Source: Streptomyces atratus
Lineage (GTDB): Bacteria > Actinomycetota > Actinomycetes > Streptomycetales > Streptomycetaceae
DNA: 32,775 nucleotides
NCBI RefSeq assembly: GCF_900119365.1
Contig: NZ_FPJO01000046.1
Span: 1 to 32,775 of the forward strand
Reading direction: 5' to 3'
Shown: piece by piece, positions 22,972-30,400 of the stretch
Position numbering within the stretch: position 1 is the stretch's first letter
How the letters are laid out: each line of letters begins with the position of its first letter
Made by a program: the position numbers and the translations under genes
Notes under the pieces: generated by a model
Seen by the model: only the letters and a program-made list of their open reading frames with translations
Databases searched by the model: none
Told to the model about the DNA's origin: nothing

Positions 22972-24074
22972 GCCTGGTCCAACTGCTCTTCGCCGCGCTC
23001 CTCGTGCTGGCGAACGGCTTCTTCGTCGGTGCCGAGTTCGCCCTCGTATCCGTACGGCGCAGCCAGGTCGAGCCCCTCGCGGCGGCCGGGTCGGGCCGCG
23101 CCCGCCAGGTGCTGTACGGCCTGGAGAACCTGCCGCAGATGATGGCCGCCGCCCAGTTCGGCATCACCGTCTGCTCACTGACCCTCGGCGCCGTCGCCGA
23201 ACCGACCGTCGCCCATCTGCTGGAGCCGGTCTTCCAGGCGGTCCACCTGCCCGAGGGCCTCGTCCACCCGCTCGGCTACGTCCTGGCACTCGCCCTCGTG
23301 GTCTTCCTCCACCTCGTCATCGGCGAGATGGTCCCGAAGAACCTCGCGATGGCGGCGCCGGAGAAGACCGCGCTCTGGCTCAGCCCCGGCCTCGTCGGCT
23401 TCGCCCGGCTCTGCCGCCCGGTCACCGCCGCACTGGGGGCCTGCGCCCGGCTGGTGCTGCGGATCTTCGGCGTCGAACCGAAGGACGAGGTGGAGGCCGT
23501 CTTCACCAGCGAGCAGCTCAACCGGCTCGTCGAGGACTCCGGCCAGGCCGGACTGCTGGAGCCGGAGGCGCAGGAGCGGCTGGAGGACGCACTGGAGCTG
23601 GGCAGCAGGCCGGTCACCGACGTGCTGCTGCGCCGGGCCGCCCTGGTGACCGTGGACCCGTCCGTCACCCCGCACCGGATCGAGGAGCTGACCGTACGCA
23701 CCGGCTACTCGCGCTTCCCCGTGTGCGCGGAGGGCGGCGGTCCGTTCATGGGCTATCTGCACGTCAAGGACGTCCTGGACCTGGAGGACGGCGAGCGGGC
23801 CGTCCCCCAGCACGTATGGCGCCCGATGGCGACCGTACGGGCCGAGCTGCCCCTGGACGATGCCCTGACCGTGATGCGCAGGGCGGCCACGCACCTGGCA
23901 CAGGTCGCCGACGCGTCCGGCCGGATCCTCGGCCTGGTCGCCATGGAGGACGTCCTTGAGATGCTCGTGGGCGAGGTGCGCGACCCGGCCCACCGGGTCG
24001 CGGTGCCGCGCCGCGCGGCGGAGCCGGCGAGCACGACGACCGGCTACGGCGAACTCACCGCGTCGGTCCGCTAG
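22968..24074 (+). CDS. Second CNNM-type membrane protein with CBS domains, short form
   Basis: A 368-residue paralogue of the preceding protein, with the same DUF21 start (VLANGFFVGAEFALVSVRRSQ, LVIGEMVPKNLAMAAP) and a CBS pair (SVTPHRIEELTVRTGYSRFPV, GLVAMEDVLEMLVGEVRD). It ends soon after the second CBS motif and lacks the CorC_HlyC domain, which is usual for the second member of such pairs, so it probably works as a partner in one membrane complex. The start overlaps the upstream stop by ATGA. The stop TAG (24072-24074) is itself part of the CTAG at the left end of a MITE. Confidence 0.9.
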   Translation: MSLVQLLFAALLVLANGFFVGAEFALVSVRRSQVEPLAAAGSGRARQVLYGLENLPQMMAAAQFGITVCSLTLGAVAEPTVAHLLEPVFQAVHLPEGLVHPLGYVLALALVVFLHLVIGEMVPKNLAMAAPEKTALWLSPGLVGFARLCRPVTAALGACARLVLRIFGVEPKDEVEAVFTSEQLNRLVEDSGQAGLLEPEAQERLEDALELGSRPVTDVLLRRAALVTVDPSVTPHRIEELTVRTGYSRFPVCAEGGGPFMGYLHVKDVLDLEDGERAVPQHVWRPMATVRAELPLDDALTVMRRAATHLAQVADASGRILGLVAMEDVLEMLVGEVRDPAHRVAVPRRAAEPASTTTGYGELTASVR

Positions 24075-24250
24075 GGCGTGTTCTAGAAGTAGCGTCGTCC
24101 GCCCGGAGGGCGGGTCCCGCGGGGTCTGGCGCGTGCGATCGCAAGGCGCCGGGGTGCCCTTGTAGCGGAGCTACCAGGGCATTTCGGCAACGCGGCGAGC
24201 GTGCGTGTCAGACCCCGCGAGACAGGCGGGACTTCTAAAACACGCCCTAG
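24071..24250. mobile_element. 180-bp MITE inserted at the CNNM stop codon
   Basis: The ends are 20-bp inverted repeats with one mismatch: left CTAGGGCGTGTTCTAGAAGT (24071-24090), right the complement of CTAGGGCGTGTTTTAGAAGT (24231-24250). Both termini carry CTAG, which may be a 4-bp target duplication. Inside, GCGGGGTCTG (24119-24128) pairs with CAGACCCCGC (24209-24218), and the centre folds as TGCCCT-t-GTAGC-gga-GCTAC-c-AGGGCA (24155-24181), so the element is one long imperfect hairpin. No coding capacity. These are the marks of a non-autonomous element, mobilised by a transposase elsewhere, possibly IS5-like. Confidence 0.85.
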
Positions 24251-24258
24251 CAGCGCCT

Positions 24259-24293
24259 CCCGGTTGCCGGAGGAGCTCCCTCCGGCAACCGGG
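24259..24293. terminator. 15-bp perfect hairpin between CNNM and AAA genes
   Basis: CCCGGTTGCCGGAGG (24259-24273) pairs perfectly with CCTCCGGCAACCGGG (24279-24293) around AGCTC. It sits between two convergent genes and so can serve both. The MITE separates it from the CNNM stop by about 180 bp. Confidence 0.75.
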
Positions 24294-24294
24294 C

Positions 24295-26208
24295 TCAGAG
24301 GATCGGCGGCTCCTGCGGACCCCGGTCCACCGGCCCGCGGCCGGACAGCACCTCGCCGTACGCCTGCATCAGGTCCGGCAGCCGCAGGGTGGCCAGATCA
24401 TCCCGGCCCGGCACCGCCGCGTAGCCGGAGAGCCGCAGATCGCGGTAGGCGCAGCTCTTCTCATACAGGGTGCGCAGGAACCGTCCGTTGCCGAGCTCGT
24501 CGATCCAGCCCTGCTCGACGACATGGCCGCTGATGGAACGCAGCTCGTCCAGGGACTCCTCGTCCCACACGTCGCCGTTCTCCGCGGCCAGCACCTCGCC
24601 GATCGAGGTGAGCTCCAGCGGCCGGTAGCTCGGGAAGTCCACCCGGGTGGTGAACCGCGAGGAGAGCCCCGGATTGGTGGCCAGCAGCCGGTCCATGCCC
24701 TCCGGGTAGCCCGCGAGAATGACGACGAGATGGTCCCGGTTGTCCTCCGCCCGCTTGAGAAGGACCTGCAGGGCCTCGTCGCCGTACGCGTCGCCCTTGC
24801 TGTAGCCGCTGTTGGCGAGGCTGTACGCCTCGTCGACGAAGAGCACCCCGCCGAGCGCCGAGTCGATCAGCTCATTGGCCTTGACCGCGGTCTGGCCGAG
24901 GAACTCGCCCACCAGATCCGCCCGTTGGGCCTCGACCAGATGGTCGCCGCCCAGCAGCCCCAGCGCGTAGAAGACCCGGCCCAGGATGCGGGCCACCGTG
25001 GTCTTGCCGGTGCCGGAGGGGCCCGAGAAGACGAAATGGCGCTTGGGCGGCTGCACGGGCATCCCCTGACCGGCCCTCAGTCGCGCCATGTTCAGCTGCG
25101 CGGACAAGGCCTTGACCTGGCGCTTGACGGGCTCCAGACCCACCATCCGCTCCAGCTCGGCCAGCGCCTCGGCGAGCAGCACCGGATCGCTGGGCCCCGC
25201 CGGGAACGGCGACGGCGGCTGTCCCGGCACCGCCGCCCTGCGCCGCGTCCCGCCGGACGGCGGCGGCATTCCGAGGCCCGGCAGACCGGGCGTCTCGCCA
25301 CCGGAGCGCGGCTCCCGGCCGTCCACCGGATCGGTGCCGAGCAGCGGATCCGCGTCCGGCTGCGCCTCCGACACTGTGCCGTCCGTTCCGAGCCCGGCCA
25401 GCGACACGGCGGCCAGCCCCGCGGCCTCGTCGGAGCCCTCCAGACCGTCGTAGTCCGCGATCGCGGCGAGCCGCGCCGAGGTGTCCATGAAGGCGGGGTC
25501 GATGCGGTGCACCGCCCGGTAGAGCGGCAGGGCGGCGGCGCTGCGGCCGGTGCCCTCGTGCGCGCGGGCCAGCCAGTACCGCAGCTCCTTGCGCTGTGGC
25601 TGCTCGCTGCGGCAGCGCATCAGGGCGGTGGCGAGCAGCGGCTCGGCCTGCCCGTACATCTCCAGGCGCACCCGCGCCATTCCGCCGAAGAGCCCCGCCT
25701 CGATGCCGAGCAGCGGATCGTCCATCAGCTGCTCGGTGTTGCGTACGAGCTGCTCCCAGTCCTTGACCAGGTACGAGCGACAGGCATGCAGGAATCGCAC
25801 CTGCGGGTCCGCGTCCACCGGCGGCAGGCCCGCGAGCGCCCGGTCCAGCTCGGGGACATGGCGGCCGTCCAGCCAGTGCGAGGCGTGCGCGAGCAGCAGA
25901 TCGCGGGCGTTCTCCAGCACCGGCTGCACCCACCAGCCCAGCCAGTACCAGGAGTTGAGCGTGCGCCGATGGCGGGTGCGCTGTTCGCCGAAGCGCTCGC
26001 GATGGCGGTACATGCGCAGCAGCGCCGTCGTCGTGTCGACCCTCAGCGCATGGAGGCCGAGCCAGCCGTCCGCCATGCCGGGGTCGAGACGGACCGCGGC
26101 CCTGAACTCCTCCTCGGCCTGCGGGTAGGCGCCCATGGTGTAGGCGTCCACGCCACGCAGCCAGGCGAGGTCGGCCGGGGCCTGCGCACCCTGCGTGCCG
26201 ATGTCCAT
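24295..26208 (-). CDS. CbxX/EccA-type AAA+ ATPase with helical-repeat N-terminus
   Basis: A 637-residue protein. Residues about 10-250 are helical TPR-like repeats (AYPQAEEEFRAAVRLDPGMADGWL, RKELRYWLARAHEGTGRSAAALPLYRAVHRIDPAF). A Pro/Gly-rich linker (about 280-340) leads to an AAA+ domain: Walker A GPSGTGKT (396-403), Walker B VLFVDEA (455-461) and SRFTTRVDFP with the sensor/arginine region after it. This is the layout of EccA of type VII secretion and of SpoVK/CbxX proteins. No other ESX genes are nearby, so it may be a stand-alone remodelling ATPase. Start at 26208 is chosen because GGGGGA precedes it and the repeat begins there; the frame is open upstream without family-like sequence. Confidence 0.87.
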   Translation of the reverse strand: MDIGTQGAQAPADLAWLRGVDAYTMGAYPQAEEEFRAAVRLDPGMADGWLGLHALRVDTTTALLRMYRHRERFGEQRTRHRRTLNSWYWLGWWVQPVLENARDLLLAHASHWLDGRHVPELDRALAGLPPVDADPQVRFLHACRSYLVKDWEQLVRNTEQLMDDPLLGIEAGLFGGMARVRLEMYGQAEPLLATALMRCRSEQPQRKELRYWLARAHEGTGRSAAALPLYRAVHRIDPAFMDTSARLAAIADYDGLEGSDEAAGLAAVSLAGLGTDGTVSEAQPDADPLLGTDPVDGREPRSGGETPGLPGLGMPPPSGGTRRRAAVPGQPPSPFPAGPSDPVLLAEALAELERMVGLEPVKRQVKALSAQLNMARLRAGQGMPVQPPKRHFVFSGPSGTGKTTVARILGRVFYALGLLGGDHLVEAQRADLVGEFLGQTAVKANELIDSALGGVLFVDEAYSLANSGYSKGDAYGDEALQVLLKRAEDNRDHLVVILAGYPEGMDRLLATNPGLSSRFTTRVDFPSYRPLELTSIGEVLAAENGDVWDEESLDELRSISGHVVEQGWIDELGNGRFLRTLYEKSCAYRDLRLSGYAAVPGRDDLATLRLPDLMQAYGEVLSGRGPVDRGPQEPPIL

Positions 26209-26429
26209 CTGGTCCCCCACAAACCGTGCCCCCAGGATGTCGCGCCGCACGATTCTGCCCACCGGGGCGCACCGAATCACTTTGCCGCGGACGGGAATTG
26301 ACCGCACCGAGAGGCATCGTACCTGCGCAGGGAGTGTGCGACTAAGAGCGCCGCAGCAGAAGGGAGACCGTGACCCAGGGTGAGCGGAATGCCTCGTACC
26401 GGTATACGGGAGGGGGTGCGAGGGCAGAA

Positions 26430-26467
26430 CGAAGCCCCCGATCACGGGGGAACAATCGGGGGCTTCG
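26430..26467 (-). terminator. 13-bp perfect hairpin after the uridine-kinase-like gene
   Basis: CGAAGCCCCCGAT (26430-26442) pairs with ATCGGGGGCTTCG (26455-26467) around 12 nt. It lies between two minus-strand genes, about 100 bp past the kinase stop. The rest of 26209-26568 shows only a possible weak promoter for the ATPase gene (TACGAT on the minus strand near 26320). Confidence 0.7.
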
Positions 26468-26568
26468 TGTCCGTGGGGGCTCCGAAAAGCCGCACAATGA
26501 GAACGTAAGACCTGTACCGCCCCTGGGTCAAGCGGAGTTGGGGTACTTCCGGGGCGATTTCTCACCAT

Positions 26569-27198
26569 TCAGCACGACGGCGAGTCGCGCTCACGTTCGG
26601 TGACGGAATGGTTCGTTCCTGCTGCTGTTCCGGGCCCCTTCGACAACGCGTAACCCACCGGCAACTGCCGTACCAGAGTGTCCGCGTGGGGACGTGAAGG
26701 ATCGGCCGAGAAGTGCTCCGTCTCGGCTGCCGTCCACCCGTCCCAGAAGTCCGAGAGCGCCGGCCCGTCCCTGCGCCGGCCGCGCGCCCAGGACTCCGCG
26801 GCGGCGAGGTCCATCCACAACAGCCGGGCCAGCGAAGGCCGCAGCGCCCGGCGGCCGGCCCCGACCCCCTCGATCAGGACCACCGGGGCGGGCTCCAGGC
26901 CGCGCGGCGCTCCGAAGTTCCGCGCGGTCCAGTCGTACGGCGCGTACCGTGCGCACTCGCCGCGCTCCAGCGGCCCGAGCACCTGCTCCCGCAGCCGTTC
27001 CGCCCAGGTGAAGAAGGACTCGTGGGTGGCCATGTCGTCCAGGTGCAGGACCGGGGCGTCGCCGAGCGCGGCGGCCAGGCGGCCGGTGAAGGTGCTCTTC
27101 CCCGACCCCGCGTGGCCGTCGACGGCGATCAGCCGCACCGGCCCGCAGGACGGCGGCAGGGCGCGCAGCCGCGCGGCGAGGGGTGAGAGGTCGTTCAT
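26569..27198 (-). CDS. P-loop nucleoside (uridine) kinase-like protein
   Basis: A 209-residue protein with the Walker A motif GHAGSGKST (28-36), HLDDMATHE as the acidic base-binding segment typical of uridine kinases and PRK-type proteins, DWTARNFGAPRGL and VVLIEGVGAGRRALRP as the second conserved block, followed by DLAAAESWARGRRRDG. It fits the uridine kinase/phosphoribulokinase superfamily, but the lid differs from true Udk, so the substrate is uncertain. The start at 27198 is the ATG before NDLSPLAARLRALPPS; a longer upstream frame is not family-like. Transcribed alone, away from the exported peptidase gene at 27375. Confidence 0.78.
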   Translation of the reverse strand: MNDLSPLAARLRALPPSCGPVRLIAVDGHAGSGKSTFTGRLAAALGDAPVLHLDDMATHESFFTWAERLREQVLGPLERGECARYAPYDWTARNFGAPRGLEPAPVVLIEGVGAGRRALRPSLARLLWMDLAAAESWARGRRRDGPALSDFWDGWTAAETEHFSADPSRPHADTLVRQLPVGYALSKGPGTAAGTNHSVTERERDSPSC

Positions 27199-27243
27199 GC
27201 CCACCAGCCTACGAGCCGCTCCGGAGCAGCCGCAGGTCACGCC

Positions 27244-27259
27244 AGTGGACCAGACCAAT
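27244..27259. promoter_or_regulatory. DasR-like element upstream of the C39-like peptidase gene
   Basis: AGTGGACCAGACCAAT agrees with the DasR element A(C/G)TGGTCTAGACCA(C/G)T at 13 of 16 positions. It overlaps the palindrome ACCAATATTGGT (27254-27265), an A+T-rich island in the 176-bp divergent spacer, which may be a separate operator. Which of the two is functional cannot be decided here. Confidence 0.4.
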
Positions 27260-27374
27260 ATTGGTTTACCGGCGCGAGCCGAATCGCTGGCCGGATCCGG
27301 CAACGACCCGCAATAGTTGGCGAACTGTCGTGCACCTGCAAGCCCCATTCCGCTGACGACCGGGGGTCCCGCCC

Positions 27375-28730
27375 ATGAACCGACCGACCTCACGCAGAAC
27401 CGTGCTGACTGCCGCGCTCGCGGCAGCGGCCACCGCGGGCGCGGTGTCGTCCGCCGGCCCCGCGGCCGCCGCCTCCCCGCCCCGAGCCCCCTCGGCGGGC
27501 GCTGCCGTGGACAACAGCTCCTGGCACACCTGCACCGACTGGCGCGCCGGCTCCGGCGCCGGGACGCGTGCCGTCGCGGGCCGCCGCCCCGGTCTGGTGA
27601 TCGGCCACGCCGAGGGCCGCACCGAGTACACCGATCCGCACACCGGCACGACCGCCGCCTGGGAGTACGCGACCTGGACCTCGCCGGTCCACCGGTCCAC
27701 CGTCCCGGCGACCGAGGTGATCGCCTCCTGGAACGCGGACACTCCGGCGGGCACCTGGATCCAGATCGAGCTCCAGGGCCGCTACTCGGACGGCGCCTCG
27801 ACGCCCTGGTACGTCATGGGCCGCTGGGCCGCCGGTGACGGTGACATCCGCCGCACCTCCGTCGACGACCAGACCGACGGCAAGAGCTCCGTCTGGACCG
27901 ACACCTTCTCGGTGGACGATCCGGCGAGCGGACTGCGCCTGGTCTCGTACCGGCTGCGGCTCACCCTCCACCGCACCCCGGGCACCCGGCTGACGCCCAC
28001 GGTCCGGCGGCTCGGCGCGATGGCCTCCGACGTCCCCGACCGCTTCACCGTGCCGGCCAGCACCCCCGGCCTCGCCCGCGAGCTGCGGGTGCCGCGCTAC
28101 TCGCAGAACGTCCACGCGGGCCAGTACCCCGAGTACGACAACGGCGGCGAGGCCTGGTGCAGCCCCACCTCCTCGCAGATGATCATCGAGTACTGGGGAC
28201 GCCGGCCGACCGCCGAGGACCTCGCCTGGGTCAAGCCCGGCCTGGCCGACCCGCAGGTCTGCCACGCCGCCCGGTTCACCTACGACTACCAGTACGAGGG
28301 CTGCGGCAACTGGCCGTTCAACGCCGCCTACGCCGCGACGTACGAGGAGATGAGCGCGGCGGTGACCCGGCTGGGCTCGCTCACGGACCTGGAGACGCTG
28401 ATCCGCGCGGGCATCCCGGCCATAACGTCGCAGTCCTTCCTCAAGGAGGAGCTGACCGGCGCGGGGTACGGGACCTCCGGCCACCTGATGACCGTGATCG
28501 GGTTCACCGCGGACGGCGACGTGATCGCGAACGACCCGGCCTCACCGAACAACGAGGCCGTGCGCCGGGTCTACAAGCGCCGGGAATGGGAGAACATCTG
28601 GCTCCGCACCAAGCGCTACGACGCGAACGGCAAGGTCAGAAGCGGTACGGGCGGGGTGTGCTACCTGTACTGGCCCGCCCGGCCGACACCGGTTCAGCGC
28701 CGGGTGCTGAGGTCCTTCGGCCTGCTGTGA
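27375..28730 (+). CDS. Tat-exported C39-like cysteine peptidase
   Basis: A 451-residue secreted protein. TSRRTVLTAALAAAATAG and the following AAA site form a Tat signal (about 1-33). Residues about 45-225 are a beta-rich domain without known motif (WEYATWTSPVH, TWIQIELQGRYSDG). The C-terminal papain-like part has EAWCSPTS with Cys262 as nucleophile, SGHLMTVIGF with His370, and ANDPASP as the third catalytic position, matching the C39-like family of exported actinobacterial proteins. Unlike ABC-transporter C39 domains it is free-standing. Substrate unknown. It converges with phoA across a hairpin at 28738-28790. A DasR-like site lies upstream. Confidence 0.85.
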   Translation: MNRPTSRRTVLTAALAAAATAGAVSSAGPAAAASPPRAPSAGAAVDNSSWHTCTDWRAGSGAGTRAVAGRRPGLVIGHAEGRTEYTDPHTGTTAAWEYATWTSPVHRSTVPATEVIASWNADTPAGTWIQIELQGRYSDGASTPWYVMGRWAAGDGDIRRTSVDDQTDGKSSVWTDTFSVDDPASGLRLVSYRLRLTLHRTPGTRLTPTVRRLGAMASDVPDRFTVPASTPGLARELRVPRYSQNVHAGQYPEYDNGGEAWCSPTSSQMIIEYWGRRPTAEDLAWVKPGLADPQVCHAARFTYDYQYEGCGNWPFNAAYAATYEEMSAAVTRLGSLTDLETLIRAGIPAITSQSFLKEELTGAGYGTSGHLMTVIGFTADGDVIANDPASPNNEAVRRVYKRREWENIWLRTKRYDANGKVRSGTGGVCYLYWPARPTPVQRRVLRSFGLL

Positions 28731-28737
28731 GCATGTG

Positions 28738-28790
28738 CCGTCCCCCGGCCCCGTCGGCACGAGCAGCCTGCCGAAGGGACCGGGGGACGG
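28738..28790. terminator. Nested hairpin between convergent peptidase and phosphatase genes
   Basis: CCGTCCCCCGG (28738-28748) pairs with CCGGGGGACGG (28780-28790); inside, TCGGCA (28754-28759) pairs with TGCCGA (28769-28774). It is placed between the two stop codons and can stop both transcripts. Confidence 0.6.
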
Positions 28791-28802
28791 ACGCCGGGGT
28801 TG

Positions 28803-30176
28803 TCAGCGCACCCGGAGCGCCTCGCGGATCGTGGTGAACAGCTCGGTCTGGTCGGTGACGCCCAGGACCCGGTAGGCCTGCGGGCCCTGCGCCGCGATCC
28901 GGACCTCGGTGCCGGTGTGCTCCTGCGACTGGCCGGGCGTGTTGGTCGAGTAGTTGACCTTGATCTGCTGGCCCTCGTCGGTGACCAGCGTGGAGGTCAG
29001 GCCGGGCGGCTGGGCCTCCAGGGGCACGATCTGGCTGCTGTGGCCGTGGTCGGCGGTGGTGACCACGAGGGTGTCGGGGTGCTTGGCGGCATACGCGCGG
29101 GCCGTCTTCACCGCGCGGTCGAACGCCGCGGTCTCGCCGATCTGGCCGCACGGGTCGGCCGCGTGGTCCTGCTTGTCGATCGAGGCGCCCTCGACCTGGA
29201 GGAAGAAGCCCTTCTTGCTGTGGTTCCGCTTCTGCTTCGCCTCCAGGAGCTGGATGGCCCTGGCGGTCTGGTCGGCGAGGTTCGGGGTGCCGGCGGGCCG
29301 GTTCGGGTTGGAGGTGACGCAGCGCTGCGGGTCGGTCCCGCCGACCGCGGCGGCCTTGCCGGTCCACTCGGTGGGGACGTTGCCGGGTGCGAAGAGGCCG
29401 AGCACCGGCTTGCCGCCCTTGACCGCCTTCAGGGAGGCGTTGTCGGTGACGACCTGGTAACCCAGCTTCCGCGCCTGCTCGGTGACGGTCAGGCCCTTGT
29501 ACCTGCCCTCGGTCACCTTCTGGTCGAAGCGCTGCTTGCCGCCGCCGAGGAGCACATCGACCTTGTGGTTGACGCTCTGCTCGGCGATGGAGCCGGGGCC
29601 GCCCTTGGCGATGGTGTCGGTGGGGCACTTGGCCATGTCGGCGGGGCCCTGGCAGGAGCGGTCGGTGGCGTGCGAGGCGAGGACGGCCGGGGTCGCGTCG
29701 GTCAGCTCGGCGGTGGTCACCGAGCCGGTCGCGTAGCCGCCCTTCTGCGCCAGTTCCAGAATGGTCGGCACGGCCTTGTCGGTGCCCGGCGTCTTGGAGA
29801 TCCGCCCGTTGACGGTCTTCACGCCGGTGGCCCAGCCGGTGCCGCTGGCCGCGGAGTCGGTGACGTAGTCGGGCGTGCCGTCGGCGTGTACCGCGTAGGT
29901 CGTGTACGCGCCGGTCAGCGGGAACCTGTCCATGTTCAGGCGGCCCGCCGCGCCCACGGTGTAGTCGCGGGCGAGGGTGATCTCCGAGTCGCCCATGCCG
30001 TCACCGATGAGCAGGATGACGTTCTTCGCCTTGCCGCCCTTGACGGCGTCCTCGGCGTGTTCCTTGGCGCCGTACGCACCGGCCGACGCCGTGAGGGCGA
30101 CGGCGGCGGTGGCGGCGGCGACGAGGACCGCACCGGTGGCTGTCAGGTGACTGCGGGACAGGCGCTGTCTGGGCAT
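28803..30176 (-). CDS. phoA: Secreted alkaline phosphatase (PhoA type)
   Basis: A 457-residue exported enzyme releasing phosphate from monoesters. The first 36 or so residues form a signal peptide. NVILLIGDGMGDSEIT (52-67) supplies the first metal Asp, DSAAS (107-111) carries the nucleophile Ser108, EGASIDKQDHAADP and TTADHGHSS supply the zinc/magnesium Asp and His ligands, and EHTGTEV the last zinc His. All catalytic positions of the family are present. AAGGAG lies upstream of the ATG. A PHO-box-like repeat at 30222-30254 suggests induction by PhoP under phosphate limitation. Confidence 0.93.
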   Translation of the reverse strand: MPRQRLSRSHLTATGAVLVAAATAAVALTASAGAYGAKEHAEDAVKGGKAKNVILLIGDGMGDSEITLARDYTVGAAGRLNMDRFPLTGAYTTYAVHADGTPDYVTDSAASGTGWATGVKTVNGRISKTPGTDKAVPTILELAQKGGYATGSVTTAELTDATPAVLASHATDRSCQGPADMAKCPTDTIAKGGPGSIAEQSVNHKVDVLLGGGKQRFDQKVTEGRYKGLTVTEQARKLGYQVVTDNASLKAVKGGKPVLGLFAPGNVPTEWTGKAAAVGGTDPQRCVTSNPNRPAGTPNLADQTARAIQLLEAKQKRNHSKKGFFLQVEGASIDKQDHAADPCGQIGETAAFDRAVKTARAYAAKHPDTLVVTTADHGHSSQIVPLEAQPPGLTSTLVTDEGQQIKVNYSTNTPGQSQEHTGTEVRIAAQGPQAYRVLGVTDQTELFTTIREALRVR

Positions 30177-30221
30177 GGAGATCTCCTTGATCCGGTCGGC
30201 CGGGAAGCACCGACGACGATC

Positions 30222-30254
30222 ACCTCATCAGCGGTGGGTGAACCGCCGATGACG
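30222..30254 (-). promoter_or_regulatory. PHO-box-like direct repeats upstream of phoA
   Basis: Read on the minus strand, three successive 11-nt units are CGTCATCGGCG, GTTCACCCACC and GCTGATGAGGT. The middle one is an excellent match to the Streptomyces PHO-box unit (core GTTCACC), the outer ones are weaker. They end 46 bp before the phoA start. Confidence 0.55.
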
Positions 30255-30331
30255 TCGAAGTCGCTTCCGTCCTGCCGGAACATGGCGTGAGGGGCCTGTC
30301 GGCGTGTCCCGCTGTCGCGGGTGTCCGGCAC

Positions 30332-30375
30332 GGCAGCGGGCCCCGGCGGAACCGAATCCGCCGGGGCCCGCTGCC
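30332..30375 (-). terminator. 19-bp perfect hairpin after argG
   Basis: Bases 30332-30350 pair without mismatch with 30357-30375 around ACCGAA (core GGGCCCCGGCGGA/TCCGCCGGGGCCC). It starts 26 bp beyond the argG stop and separates argG from the phoA promoter. The strongest hairpin in the window. Confidence 0.8.
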
Positions 30376-30400
30376 CGGTGCGTACGACCGGTGGCCGGTG

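Noticed and set aside
26209..26568. N-terminal extension of the AAA ATPase by about 120 residues
   Set aside because: It would run through the 13-bp terminator hairpin at 26430-26467 and has no family-like sequence; the ATG at 26208 has a ribosome-binding sequence.
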